Positions 23,976-33,093 of a stretch of DNA of 64,000 nt are shown piece after piece (position 1 is the stretch's first letter; every line of letters starts with the position of its first letter). This DNA is from Variovorax sp. OV700 (GTDB lineage: Bacteria > Pseudomonadota > Gammaproteobacteria > Burkholderiales > Burkholderiaceae_C). Under the pieces are notes generated by a model. The model was not told the origin of the DNA and ran no database searches. It worked only from the letters and a program-made list of their open reading frames with translations. The DNA is taken from contig NZ_FNDR01000010.1 in NCBI RefSeq assembly GCF_900099805.1, positions 124,001-188,000 of the forward strand, in the 5' to 3' direction. The position numbers and the translations under genes are program-made.

Positions 23976-26615
23976 ATGAAGGTTTTCAAGCCCACCACTG
24001 CCTCGCTGATCGCGCGCAACTTCGAGTTCCGCGGGAAGAAGTGGTTTGGCGTGTCGGTGCTGATGTTCATCGAACTTGGCGGCGGGCGGCCGCTGCGCCA
24101 GGAGATGGACCTGTGGAAGTTCTGGGCCACGCGCCCGGAATCCAAGGGCATCCTGGAAGAGGGCTGCGTGCGCGGACGCTCGGAGTACCTGGTGTCCGGG
24201 TCGGCCTACCCGCTCGATGCCGGAGACGGCACCGGTTGCGCGGTCGAGGCCCAGGTGGGCGGCTTGCGCAAGGCGCTGCTGGTGCGGGGGCATCGCTACT
24301 GGGACGGGCCGCGCGCCTCGCCTCCGCAGGCCTTCGCCGCCATGCCGCTGGACTGGGCCCATGCGTACGGCGGCGCGGAGTTTGCCGAGAACCCCCTGGG
24401 CCTGGGCGCCTCGCCCGTCGACACGCCGGCCGGGCGCGTGCACTGGCTACCGAACATCGAGGACCCGCGGGCGCCGCTAGCGGCACCCACCGACCGCGCA
24501 GCGCCCGTGGGCTTCGGGCCGATCGATCAGATGTGGCCGCAACGCGCGGCGCGGCGCGGCACCTACGACGACGCCTGGCTTAAACAGGACTTTCCGGGCA
24601 TTGCCAGCGATACCGACTGGGGCTTCTTCAACATCGCGTCGGCCGACCAGCAGCAGGTGGCGCCCTTCGTCGGCGACGAGCCTTATTCGTTTCGCAACAT
24701 GCATCCTGCCACGGCCAAGCTCGAAGGCCGCTTGCCCGCCCTGAAGGCCCGCGCCTTCGTCACGCACCGGATCGACGGTGAGGACAAGTTCAAGGAGCTG
24801 CGGCTGCAGCTGCGAACTGCCTGGTTCTTTCCGGATGCCGAGCGCGCCATCCTGATCTCGCAAGGCATGCACGAGGTGGTCGAGGACGACGGAGCCGACA
24901 TCGTGCATCTGATGGCTGCGGTGGAACGCCTGGACCAGCCGCGCCCGGCGCTTCACTACCTGGCCGTGCGAGAAAAGCGCCTGGACCGCAAGAACGGCGT
25001 GCTGGAATCGCTGCGCGAGGAAGACCTGATGCCGGCGGACCTGGTGGTGCCGCTTTTCGATCCGGCGGCTTTTTCCAATCGCGCGCTGGACCGGTCGATG
25101 CAGCGTGCCGAGGCCGATCGCGCGCAGGCCCGCGCCGACGTCGTCGCGCTTGGGCTCGATGCAGACGAACACGGACCGCCGGTCAAGGGACCGCCCGCGC
25201 CGGAGGTGCGCACCATCGACGACCTGATCCGTCTGCAGGCCGAGATGGCGGCCGAAGGCGAGAAGGCACCCGCCCGGATGGCGGCGGAGAAGGCCGCCAC
25301 GGTCGAGGAGATGCGAGGCATCTTTGCGCGCGAGAAGATCGACTTCGCACCGATCGAACGAGAAATGGCAGGCCTTGAAACGCGCGGCCCGCCCAAGCCT
25401 TTCGCCGAGGACCTCAAGCGCGAGTTCACTCGGCAGATCGCGCATGGCAAGGCCCATGGCTGCGACGTCTCGGAGTTCGAGGACATGCTCGGCGACAGCA
25501 AGCGCATGGCGCAATGGGCCGACGGCGACGCGCAGCAACTGGCGGGCTATCGCATGGCAGCGCATCTGCAGCCGGCGGTCGACCCGTTGCCGAATGACGC
25601 CGCCGAGGCCTTGCGGGTGCGCGTGCGGGCCCACCATGCCAAGGGCCTGTCGTTCGCGGGCTGGGACCTGAGTGGTGCCAACCTGGCCGGGCTCGACCTG
25701 AAGGGCGCGCAACTGGGCGAGGCGCTGCTGGAGCACGCCAACCTCACGGGCACCGAACTTGGCGGCGCCGACCTGCACGACGCCGTGCTGGCGCATGCCA
25801 CGCTGCAATCGACGCAACTGGACGGCGCCGACCTGCAGCGCGCCAACCTGGGCGGTGCGCGCCTCTCGAAGGTGAACTTCGCGGGCGCCGACCTCAGAGG
25901 CGCTACCTTCGACGACGCGTGCCTGAGCGACGTCGACATGCGCGGCGCACGGCTCGACGGCATCCGGCTCGGCCAGGCGCAGCTGGGCAGTGTCGATTGC
26001 TCGGGCGCGATGTGTGATTCGCTGCTGGTGTTCTTCAAGCGCGACCTGCGTGGCTGCAGGTTCACGAGCGCGCACTTCCGGCAATGCACCTTTGTCGAAT
26101 GCGATCTTTCGGGTGTGGATGTCAGCGAGGCGGTGTTCGAGAAGTGCGGCTTCGTCGGCATCGTGGCGCCCGGCGCGAGCTTCAAGGGCCTGCAGATCGC
26201 CTCGGGCTGCTTTGCGCAGGGCTGCGTGCTGACGGGCGCGGACTTCGGCGCGGCCCAGCTGCCCAACATGAACTTCCGCGGGGCTGAACTCTCAGGCGCG
26301 AAGTTCGGCAACGCGCTGCTGACCGGCAGCGACTTCAGCGAATGCAAGCTGCAACGCGCCGACTTTCGCGGCGCACAGCTGCGCGAAGCGCGTTTCGTGC
26401 GGGCCGACATGCGGCACGCCAACCTGGGAGCGGCCAACCTGTGGGGTGCCGTGCTGCAGCACGCGACGCTGGAAGAAACCGACTTTCGCCGCGCCAACCT
26501 GTTTCGTGCCGACCTGGCCCGCGTGAAGGTCGGCTTCAATGTCCGCTTCGACGAGGCGCTGACCACGCGCATGCGCACCTACCCGCGCCATCGCCCGGCG
26601 ACGGCCGCGACCTGA
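23976..26615 (+). CDS. DUF2169 protein fused to pentapeptide repeats
   Basis: About 879 residues in two parts. The N-terminal ~330 residues are a DUF2169 domain (LIARNFEFRGKKWFGVSVL, MPLDWAHAYGGAEFAENPLG, DRAAPVGFGPIDQMWPQR). DUF2169 proteins act as loading adaptors for some VgrG/PAAR cargo, for example in Agrobacterium. A charged helical linker of ~200 residues follows. The last ~350 residues are pentapeptide repeats (GANLAGLDLKGAQLGEALLE, GAQLREARFVRADMRHANLG), which fold into a right-handed quadrilateral beta-helix. The gene lies 19 bases after vgrG and 20 bases before a second pentapeptide-repeat gene, so it belongs to the same transcript. The fusion joins a putative loader to a rod-like scaffold. 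ATG 23976 has little upstream Shine-Dalgarno sequence. Confidence 0.88.
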   Translation: MKVFKPTTASLIARNFEFRGKKWFGVSVLMFIELGGGRPLRQEMDLWKFWATRPESKGILEEGCVRGRSEYLVSGSAYPLDAGDGTGCAVEAQVGGLRKALLVRGHRYWDGPRASPPQAFAAMPLDWAHAYGGAEFAENPLGLGASPVDTPAGRVHWLPNIEDPRAPLAAPTDRAAPVGFGPIDQMWPQRAARRGTYDDAWLKQDFPGIASDTDWGFFNIASADQQQVAPFVGDEPYSFRNMHPATAKLEGRLPALKARAFVTHRIDGEDKFKELRLQLRTAWFFPDAERAILISQGMHEVVEDDGADIVHLMAAVERLDQPRPALHYLAVREKRLDRKNGVLESLREEDLMPADLVVPLFDPAAFSNRALDRSMQRAEADRAQARADVVALGLDADEHGPPVKGPPAPEVRTIDDLIRLQAEMAAEGEKAPARMAAEKAATVEEMRGIFAREKIDFAPIEREMAGLETRGPPKPFAEDLKREFTRQIAHGKAHGCDVSEFEDMLGDSKRMAQWADGDAQQLAGYRMAAHLQPAVDPLPNDAAEALRVRVRAHHAKGLSFAGWDLSGANLAGLDLKGAQLGEALLEHANLTGTELGGADLHDAVLAHATLQSTQLDGADLQRANLGGARLSKVNFAGADLRGATFDDACLSDVDMRGARLDGIRLGQAQLGSVDCSGAMCDSLLVFFKRDLRGCRFTSAHFRQCTFVECDLSGVDVSEAVFEKCGFVGIVAPGASFKGLQIASGCFAQGCVLTGADFGAAQLPNMNFRGAELSGAKFGNALLTGSDFSECKLQRADFRGAQLREARFVRADMRHANLGAANLWGAVLQHATLEETDFRRANLFRADLARVKVGFNVRFDEALTTRMRTYPRHRPATAAT

Positions 26616-26635
26616 AGCGAACGAGCGACCGGCCC

Positions 26636-27703
26636 ATGGACAAAACCGAACTCCTGCGTCGCGCCCAACGGGCCGAGCCCGTGATCGGACAGGATCTTTC
26701 GGGTCTGGACCTGGATGATGCCGACCTGTCAGGCACGCTGTTCGACGGCTGCCGCTTCGAGGGAACGACGATGCACCGCGCCGACCTCACGCAGAGCCAG
26801 TTCCGGCAATGCAGCTTCTCGAAGGTGCGAGCGCAAGATTGCATCCTTGCCGACACCGCCTTCGTCGAGTCGGGCTTCGAGCACGTGGTGATGACGGGGG
26901 CTGCCGCGCGGAATGCGACCTTCGCGCAATGCAAGATCGACGGCCTTGCCCTGGGGGCAGCCCAGCTGGATTTCACGGTGTTCACCGGGTGCGCATTGAA
27001 CCGGCTGCTCATGAAGGATGCCCTGCTGGTCAAGGTGATCTTCACCGACTGCCAGATGGGCGACGTCGATTTTTCGGGCGCGAAGCTCGAACGCACGGTG
27101 CTGCTCGAATGCGACCTGCGCAAGGCCAGGTTCGGAGGTGCCGCGTTCGACACCGTGGTATTCATCAAGGCGAACCTGGCGGGAAAGTCCTTCGCCGGGC
27201 AGCGCCTGGTGAACGTGCAGTTCATGAACGCGGACCTGACGGGCTGTGATTTTTCGCAGGCTCGCATCGCGCAGGCGAACTTCCAAGGCGCGAAACTGAC
27301 CGGGGCCAACTTCGACGGGGCGCAGGCGCCGAACGCCATCTTCATGGAGGCCGACATCTCGGCCGCGCGGTTCCACCAGGCGGTGCTGACGCAGGCGCTC
27401 TTTGTCGGGGCGAAGGCGCAGGGCGCGCAGTTCGTCGCGGCCGACCTGTACCAGACCAACTGGGCCGGAGCGCTGCTGGCCGGGGCGCGGCTGACCGACT
27501 GTGAACTGACCTATGCGGATTTCTCGCACGCCGACCTGAGCGGGGCCGACCTGCGGGGCGCCACGATGTTCCGCGCCAACCTGCATGCCGTCATCGACGC
27601 GGATGCGCAGTTTTCCGACCGTGCGCGTGCGCTCGAAAGCGAGCCGGAACTCGTGGCCGCCGAAGGCTGGCGGGCGCAGCCGGTCGCTGCTTCTTCTTCC
27701 TGA
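26636..27703 (+). CDS. pentapeptide-repeat protein, T6SS payload module
   Basis: About 355 residues, nearly all pentapeptide repeats of the A(D/N)Lxx type (SGLDLDDADLSGTLFDGCRF, ADLSGADLRGATMFRANLHA). Such proteins form beta-helical rods; some bind DNA gyrase, others are scaffolds. The first ~15 residues are a short helix (MDKTELLRRAQRAEP). It closely resembles the C-terminal half of the preceding gene and may interact with it. ATG 26636 lies 20 bases after that gene's stop; acgagcgacc gives only a weak ribosome site. Genes with this content recur beside vgrG/DUF3540/DUF4150 genes in other T6SS loci. Confidence 0.85.
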   Translation: MDKTELLRRAQRAEPVIGQDLSGLDLDDADLSGTLFDGCRFEGTTMHRADLTQSQFRQCSFSKVRAQDCILADTAFVESGFEHVVMTGAAARNATFAQCKIDGLALGAAQLDFTVFTGCALNRLLMKDALLVKVIFTDCQMGDVDFSGAKLERTVLLECDLRKARFGGAAFDTVVFIKANLAGKSFAGQRLVNVQFMNADLTGCDFSQARIAQANFQGAKLTGANFDGAQAPNAIFMEADISAARFHQAVLTQALFVGAKAQGAQFVAADLYQTNWAGALLAGARLTDCELTYADFSHADLSGADLRGATMFRANLHAVIDADAQFSDRARALESEPELVAAEGWRAQPVAASSS

Positions 27704-27736
27704 CTGAATTGACACAACGAACGACAAGGAGCCGAC

Positions 27737-28372
27737 ATGGGCAGCCCTGAAAAGAAACTGATGCAGTTGTGCGCCGCGCCGATGCACGGTGTGGGAACGG
27801 TGCTTGCCGTCGACGCGGAGCGCCGTTGCCGCGTGGTCACCGCGCAGGGCGAACTGAGCGTGTCGCCGGCCGCAAGTTGTCTGCTGGCGCCCGAAGCCGG
27901 CGACGTCGTCTGGCTATGCGGCGACTTCGCGCAGGGCATGTACGTCACCGCGGTGCTCGAGCGCGGCAGCACCGGCCCGGCCGGCCGGGTCGTGCTGCCG
28001 GCCGGCGCGGTATTGGAAAGCGCCGACGGCACGATGACCCTGAAGGCCGACCACCTCACGCTCGCCGGCGAGCAACTGGCGGTGCAGGGCCGGGCTGCGG
28101 CCATCGCCATCGACAAGGTCACCGGCATCGGGCGCGAAGTGACATGGTCGTTCGGCCGCGTCAAGGTCATCGCCGACCTGCTGGAGTCGTTTGCCGACCG
28201 CGTCAGCCAGTTCTCGCGATGGAGCCAGCGCACGGTGGCGGGCATGGACCAGGTGCGCGCCACGCAGGTCGACTACCGGGCCGAACAGATGATGCAGTTG
28301 CACGCCGACAACCTGGTGGCCAATGCGGCGAACCTGGTCAAGCTCGACGGCGAGCAGATCCACATGGGCTGA
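27737..28372 (+). CDS. DUF3540 protein, T6SS payload module
   Basis: Protein of 211 residues matching the DUF3540 family, found almost exclusively beside VgrG/PAAR-like genes. The N-terminal half is a small beta-barrel-like region (VLAVDAERRCRVVTAQGELS), followed by short beta-repeats (SADGTMTLKADHLTLAGEQL) and a helical C-terminal part (VIADLLESFADRVSQFSRWS). Its similarity to VgrG/gp5 OB-type domains suggests it extends or caps the spike. ATG 27737 follows acaaggagc. The gene lies 26 bases before the PAAR-like gene. Confidence 0.8.
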   Translation: MGSPEKKLMQLCAAPMHGVGTVLAVDAERRCRVVTAQGELSVSPAASCLLAPEAGDVVWLCGDFAQGMYVTAVLERGSTGPAGRVVLPAGAVLESADGTMTLKADHLTLAGEQLAVQGRAAAIAIDKVTGIGREVTWSFGRVKVIADLLESFADRVSQFSRWSQRTVAGMDQVRATQVDYRAEQMMQLHADNLVANAANLVKLDGEQIHMG

Positions 28373-28398
28373 CCACCACAGCCGACACGGAGTACACC

Positions 28399-28794
28399 AT
28401 GTTCGCCAATTGCCAACTGATGGGGACCGACACCGCGTTCCCCGATGTCTGCCTGACACCCAGCCCGGCCGGACCGGTGCCCATTCCCTATCCCAACATC
28501 GCGATGGGACCGATGGCTGTGCCCAACTGCCCGACCATTCTTTTCGTGGGCGCGCCTGCGCATAACCTGGGCACCACCATTCCCCAGACCAACGGCGACA
28601 ACGCCGGGCTGGCCACCGGCGTGGCGTCCGGCATGGTGATGGGGCCGAGCCGGCACCTGACGGGCGCCTTCACGGTGCTGCTCAAGGGCATGCCGGCTTC
28701 GCGCATGACCAGCGTGTCGTTGCAGAACAGCACCAATGCGCCCGGTTGCAGGCTGGTGCCGAGCCAACCAAAGATCCTGTTGCTGGCAGCCTGA
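28399..28794 (+). CDS. DUF4150 (PAAR-like) spike-tip protein
   Basis: Protein of 131 residues that is essentially a single DUF4150/PAAR-like domain (VCLTPSPAGPVPIPYPNIAM, then CPTILFVGAPAHNLGTTIPQ). PAAR-like domains cap the VgrG trimer and sharpen the spike. There is no C-terminal extension, so this is a plain tip rather than a toxin carrier. ATG 28399 follows acggagtacacc. It sits between DUF3540 and the second vgrG, the usual order for such modules. Confidence 0.85.
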   Translation: MFANCQLMGTDTAFPDVCLTPSPAGPVPIPYPNIAMGPMAVPNCPTILFVGAPAHNLGTTIPQTNGDNAGLATGVASGMVMGPSRHLTGAFTVLLKGMPASRMTSVSLQNSTNAPGCRLVPSQPKILLLAA

Positions 28795-28858
28795 CGGAAC
28801 GGCCTGGAACGATCGCCCACACCCCCCACGGCACGAATACCTGCATGAGTTCCACGCC

Positions 28859-31261
28859 ATGGCTGATCACGAGTTTCGTATCGAGAGCGATTCGCCGGTC
28901 AACGGCGAATTGATGTTCTGGCGCATCGTGGGCCACGAGGCCCTGGCGCGCCCGTCGACCTACGAACTCACCGTGCTGTCGAAGAACCGGGCACTCGATG
29001 CCAAGGACATCCTCGGCCGCGCGTTCGATCTGGTTATCGGCTTCCAGGATGCCGATGGCGGCCTGCACGAGCGTCATTGCCAGGGCCATGCGGTGCGCTT
29101 CGAGCGCCTGGGTCATGTGGGGCGCCACTTCGAATACCGCATCGGCCTGCGCTCGTGGTTCTGGCTGCTTACCAAGCGCAGCAACTCCCGCATCCTGCAG
29201 GACAAGAAGGTGCTCGAGGTGCTCGATGCGGTGTTCGAAGACAGCCCGATCAAGCGCTTCAAGAAGACCAAGGCCGACAACGTCATCGGCACCCACAACC
29301 CGCGGCGCTATTGCGTGCAGCACCAGGAAACCGACTATCAGTTCATCTCGAGGCTGCTGGAAGACGAGGGCATCTACTACTGGTTCGACGCGCACGACGC
29401 ACCCGGCACCATGCACCTGTCGGACGCGAGCGACATCGCGCACGACAAGCTGCCGGTGGAAGGAACCCTGCGCCACGTGGCCAGCGACGCGAGCGAAGCG
29501 CGCCACAACGAGGTCTCGCGCTGGGTCAGCGCGCGCCAGTTCGACACCGGAAAATACGCCTCGCACGACAGCGACTTCAAGGCGATCAAGAAGAAGCTCG
29601 AAGCCGCGGGCGGAGAACCCGACAAGCATGAACTGGCCGAATTCGAGGCCTTCGAATTCGCCGGTGGCTACTTTTCGGGCGGCGATGCGGACGACAAAGG
29701 CAAGCTGCGCGGCGAGGAGATCGGAGCGCGGCGCCAACGCCACTGGGCGCTCACCACTTGGCCTGACGTGGCCGCGGGGCGCAGCTTCACTTTCGAAGAC
29801 GACCCCGGCGGCACGCGGGACGGCGACTACATCATTGCCGCATGCACCTTCGTGGCGAGCCATCCGGGCTACGAGAGCATCTCTCATGACAAGCCGGAGA
29901 TGCCGCTGGAGCAGGTGCTGCGCGAAGCGCTCGCCGACGATGCGGTTAACGCAGAGGCCTTGCCCGCGCTGGAGGCGCTGATCGCCGATGCCCCGGTGCT
30001 GCGCACCAGCCCCCAGGGCACCAGCGCCTTTCTGCTGACCGCAATACCCGTCGACGTGCCGTTTCGACCGCCCCGCCTCACGCCGCGCGTCGTCATGCCT
30101 GGGCCGCAGTCGGCCATCGTGGTGGGACCCGCCGGCGAAGAGATCCATGCTGACGACTTCGGCCGCGTGAAGGTGCACTTTCATTGGGACCGCTACGACA
30201 AGAGCGACGAAAAATCCACCTGCTGGGTGCGCGTGTCGCAGCCTTGGGCGGGCAAGGGTTGGGGCGGGTACTTCATTCCGCGCATCGGGCAGGAAGTGAT
30301 CGTCGATTTTCTGAACGGCGACCCCGACCGCCCGATCATCGTGGGCCGCGTCTACAACGACGACCAGCCCATTCCGTTCGGCTCGCACACGCAGAGCGGC
30401 TTTCGTACGCGCTCGACACCCAAGGGCAGCGCGTCGAATTGCAACGAGTTCCGCTTCGATGACAAGAAGGGTTCGGAGCAGGTGTACCTGCATGCCGAGA
30501 AGAACCAGGATATCGAGGTCGAGAACGACGAAACGCACTGGGTTGGCCATGACCGCACCAAGACCATCGACCACGACGAGACCACGCACGTCAAGCACGA
30601 CCGTACCGAGACGGTGGACAACAACGAGACGATCACCGTGCACGGACAGCGCACGGAAACGGTGGACAAGAACGAGACCATCACGATTCATCAGAACCGC
30701 ACGGAGACGGTGGACCTGAACGAGACGATTTCGATCGGACAGAACCGCTCGATCACCGTGGGCGCGAGCGAGACTGCGACGGTGGCGCTGCAGCGCACGC
30801 ACAGCGTGGGTATCAACGAGACCATCACCGTGGGCGCGGCGCAAGAGATCACGGTGGGCGCCATGCAGGCGGTGACGGTGGGGGCGAGCCAGACGATCAA
30901 CGTGGGGGCCAACCAGAACGTGACCATCGGCGCCGATCAGACCGAATCCATCGGCGCCAATCGGGCGATCAAGGTCGGCGCCAAGCTCGCGATCAATGTG
31001 GGCAGCGATGCGGCGATGACGGTGGGTGCAGGCCGTTCGGCCAGCATCGACAAGGACGACTCGTTCAGCGTGGGCAAGAAGTTCGTGGTCGACGCCGGCG
31101 ACGAGATCTCGCTGACCACGGGCAGCGCGAGCATCGTGATGAAGAAGGACGGCTCCATCACGATCAAGGGCAAGGACATCCTGATCGAAGGATCCGGCGC
31201 GGTGAACGTCAAGGCCTCGGGCAACGTGGTCGTCAAGGGCTCGAAGATCACTCACAACTGA
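28859..31261 (+). CDS. vgrG: T6SS spike protein VgrG (second copy)
   Basis: VgrG/TssI, about 800 residues. The N-terminal ~570 residues closely follow the first copy, starting MADHEFRIESDSPVNGELMF and keeping WGGYFIPRIGQEVIVDFLNG. The repeat-bearing beta-prism is longer than in copy 1: VDNNETITVHGQRTETVDKN passes into IGADQTESIGANRAIKVGAK. The tail (ITIKGKDILIEGSGAVNVKA) is a DUF2345-like ending with no helical extension. The different C-termini suggest that the two spikes take different cargo. ATG 28859 gives the same N-terminus as copy 1. The DUF6484 gene starts 10 bases after its stop. Confidence 0.96.
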   Translation: MADHEFRIESDSPVNGELMFWRIVGHEALARPSTYELTVLSKNRALDAKDILGRAFDLVIGFQDADGGLHERHCQGHAVRFERLGHVGRHFEYRIGLRSWFWLLTKRSNSRILQDKKVLEVLDAVFEDSPIKRFKKTKADNVIGTHNPRRYCVQHQETDYQFISRLLEDEGIYYWFDAHDAPGTMHLSDASDIAHDKLPVEGTLRHVASDASEARHNEVSRWVSARQFDTGKYASHDSDFKAIKKKLEAAGGEPDKHELAEFEAFEFAGGYFSGGDADDKGKLRGEEIGARRQRHWALTTWPDVAAGRSFTFEDDPGGTRDGDYIIAACTFVASHPGYESISHDKPEMPLEQVLREALADDAVNAEALPALEALIADAPVLRTSPQGTSAFLLTAIPVDVPFRPPRLTPRVVMPGPQSAIVVGPAGEEIHADDFGRVKVHFHWDRYDKSDEKSTCWVRVSQPWAGKGWGGYFIPRIGQEVIVDFLNGDPDRPIIVGRVYNDDQPIPFGSHTQSGFRTRSTPKGSASNCNEFRFDDKKGSEQVYLHAEKNQDIEVENDETHWVGHDRTKTIDHDETTHVKHDRTETVDNNETITVHGQRTETVDKNETITIHQNRTETVDLNETISIGQNRSITVGASETATVALQRTHSVGINETITVGAAQEITVGAMQAVTVGASQTINVGANQNVTIGADQTESIGANRAIKVGAKLAINVGSDAAMTVGAGRSASIDKDDSFSVGKKFVVDAGDEISLTTGSASIVMKKDGSITIKGKDILIEGSGAVNVKASGNVVVKGSKITHN
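29171..29330 (+). repeat. near-identical segment shared by the two vgrG genes (copy 2)
   Basis: Pairs with 21896-22055: 157 of 160 bases identical by direct reading, at an offset of 7275 bp. Confidence 0.9.
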
Positions 31262-31271
31262 AGGAGTCGAC

Positions 31272-31739
31272 ATGAGTGGACGCGACGAAGCACTGGCGCG
31301 GCTGATGCCGGCCACTGGCGACACGCCCGGCGCGATGCAGCTGGGCGTGCGGGTAGGGCGCCTCGTCGCCCTGGCCGGCACCGGGCTCTGGGTGCGTATG
31401 GAAGAGGACGAAGCTCCTTTGTGCGCGCGCACCACCGTCCACCTCGGCGAGGAAGACGTGGGCGGCGATGTGGTGGTCGCCTTCGAAAAGGGCGATCCGC
31501 ACCGCCCCTTGATCCTGGGGCGCGTGCTGGCCGCGCAAGGCGAAAAGGACCATGCCATGCATGCGCAGGCGGACGGCGATCGGCTCGTTCTGTCGGCGCG
31601 AGAGCGCATCGTGCTCCAGTGCGGAAACTCGAGCATCACGCTGACGCGGGCGGGCAAGGTACTGATCAACGGCCATTTCGTGCAGACCCGAGCTACCGGG
31701 GTGAACTCACTCAAGGGCGGGTCCATCGAGCTCAACTGA
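31272..31739 (+). CDS. DUF6484 protein, T6SS payload module
   Basis: Protein of 155 residues resembling the DUF6484 family, small OB/beta-helix proteins that accompany VgrG and DUF4150 genes. The segment VGRLVALAGTGLWVRMEEDE and the VgrG-like phrase FEKGDPHRPLILGRVL mirror the gp5 OB-fold of VgrG (GDPDRPLIVGRV). The C-terminal part (SSITLTRAGKVLINGHFVQT) is a short beta-repeat. It probably attaches to the spike or to the following PAAR-like toxin. ATG 31272 follows aaggagtcgac. Confidence 0.75.
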   Translation: MSGRDEALARLMPATGDTPGAMQLGVRVGRLVALAGTGLWVRMEEDEAPLCARTTVHLGEEDVGGDVVVAFEKGDPHRPLILGRVLAAQGEKDHAMHAQADGDRLVLSARERIVLQCGNSSITLTRAGKVLINGHFVQTRATGVNSLKGGSIELN

Positions 31740-31769
31740 GCGCGCGGACCGATCACCGGTGTTGCTCCC

Positions 31770-32531
31770 ATGTCGCTGACCGTCTACGCCGAAGGCATGG
31801 GCCTCTTCCACAAGGGAAGCGGCGGCAAGGGCATTGCGCCCGGGGACGTGTGCCTGACGCCGCCGCCCCCGCCAGGCGGCCCGCTGCCCGTGCCGTACGT
31901 GAACGTATGCAGCGCGTCCGACCTGTCCAAGGGAAGCCGCTCGGTGCTGATCGACGGCGAGCCGACCGCGCTCGAAGACGCCTCGGAGGTCAGCACCAGC
32001 ACCGGCAACGAAGCGGGCACGCAGGGCGGCAACGTGGTGACACACAAGACCAAGGGCAAGGCGGTTTTTTCCAACTGGTCGCACACCGTCAAGGTCGAGG
32101 GCAAGGGCGTGTGCCGCCATGGCGATCCCATGGGGCAGAACTGCGCGACGCCGCCGGTGGGCATCATCGAGCCCGCCGCGCTGGTGCGCGTGGCCGCCTC
32201 CCATGGCTGGGATGGCAGCCAGCCCTGCAAGAACCGATACAAGCGCCCCAAGGAGGGCAAGCCGAACGCCAAGCAGCGCAAGAAGATCGCGGGAAAGAAG
32301 TGCTGGAAGTGCAAGTGGCGCAACGCCACGGTGCCCGACCACCAGCCGCCGCTGATCGTTGCCTGGTACCTGGGCGGCTGCAATGCCGTGGCCAAGTTCA
32401 AGGATTGGGCCAAATCGACGGGGGCCACGTCCAAGGGCCACTGCCGACCGTGCTCGGGCAAGCAGGGCGGCACGGTGTCCAGAAGGCACGGGACGGCGCG
32501 CGTGAATGCCTTCCTGGCGAAGATCAAGTAG
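31770..32531 (+). CDS. PAAR-like (DUF4150) protein with HNH-like nuclease toxin C-terminus
   Basis: Protein of 253 residues with a DUF4150 PAAR-like N-terminus (CLTPPPPPGGPLPVPYVNVC, about 1-140) that would mount it on the VgrG tip. The Lys-rich C-terminal ~100 residues hold an HNH-like zinc arrangement: Cys178/Cys181 (CWKC), Asp190-His191 in VPDHQPPLIV, and Cys225/Cys228 (CRPC). This layout suggests a metal-dependent DNase delivered into rival cells. The catalytic assignment is inferred from motif spacing. The two genes that follow are paralogues of each other and are immunity candidates. The start ATG 31770 has only a poor upstream ribosome site. Confidence 0.75.
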   Translation: MSLTVYAEGMGLFHKGSGGKGIAPGDVCLTPPPPPGGPLPVPYVNVCSASDLSKGSRSVLIDGEPTALEDASEVSTSTGNEAGTQGGNVVTHKTKGKAVFSNWSHTVKVEGKGVCRHGDPMGQNCATPPVGIIEPAALVRVAASHGWDGSQPCKNRYKRPKEGKPNAKQRKKIAGKKCWKCKWRNATVPDHQPPLIVAWYLGGCNAVAKFKDWAKSTGATSKGHCRPCSGKQGGTVSRRHGTARVNAFLAKIK

Positions 32532-32569
32532 CGATCGATTTGCAATCAACCAGACAGAAGGAGATGCCG

Positions 32570-33052
32570 ATGAGCGACTACAAGGAATTGTTCGATGACT
32601 ATGTCGTCGAGCTACGGCAAGCCAGGGCCATTGCGCAGGCCTGGTGGCAAGCCCTCCTGCTGGGCGAGACGCAAGCCGGCGCCGATGCGCAGGCGGCCCA
32701 GGAAGCCGTCGACAGGCGCTGGCCGCTCGGGCCGGTGTCGCACCCGTTCGTGATTGCTGTCTTTCGCAAATACGCGCTGGAATGCCAGCGGCTCAACGAC
32801 GCGGCGGAGGAGGCGGAGGAGGATGACGAAGACGACCTGGACGATTCCGACGACTCCGATGAATCCGATTGGGGCAGCGACGACACCAGTGAAGAGGACG
32901 AACACGCCGACCTCGAGGCGCTCGAGGCGCCGGTCGAGCCGCGCGAGCTGCTGATCGAGATGCTTTCGAACCGGGTCGAGGACCTGGCGGAGTTCATGGC
33001 GGACTTCGTCTTCACGCCCCTGGGCCTCGACAAGAAGGAGCGCTGGATCTGA
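32570..33052 (+). CDS. putative immunity protein A (acidic)
   Basis: About 160 residues, no known domain that I recognise. A strongly acidic stretch around residues 77-110 (EEAEEDDEDDLDDSDDSDES) would give the protein a DNA-mimic surface, suited to blocking a nuclease. The segment WPLGPVSHPFVIAVFRKYAL and the C-terminal TPLGLDKKERW are echoed in the next gene, so the two are paralogues. ATG 32570 was chosen over ATG 32564 because aaggag at 32558-32563 abuts the latter but is 6 bases from the former. It directly follows the toxin gene. Immunity is inferred from position and charge. Confidence 0.6.
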   Translation: MSDYKELFDDYVVELRQARAIAQAWWQALLLGETQAGADAQAAQEAVDRRWPLGPVSHPFVIAVFRKYALECQRLNDAAEEAEEDDEDDLDDSDDSDESDWGSDDTSEEDEHADLEALEAPVEPRELLIEMLSNRVEDLAEFMADFVFTPLGLDKKERWI

Positions 33053-33093
33053 AGGATCCGGCCCCGCCATTCACACCGGATGAAGGAGTTTTC

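Noticed and set aside
25600..27600. Suspected tandem DNA duplication across the two pentapeptide genes
   Set aside because: Similarity is at the level of the pentapeptide motif; I see no long identical DNA blocks as in the vgrG pair.
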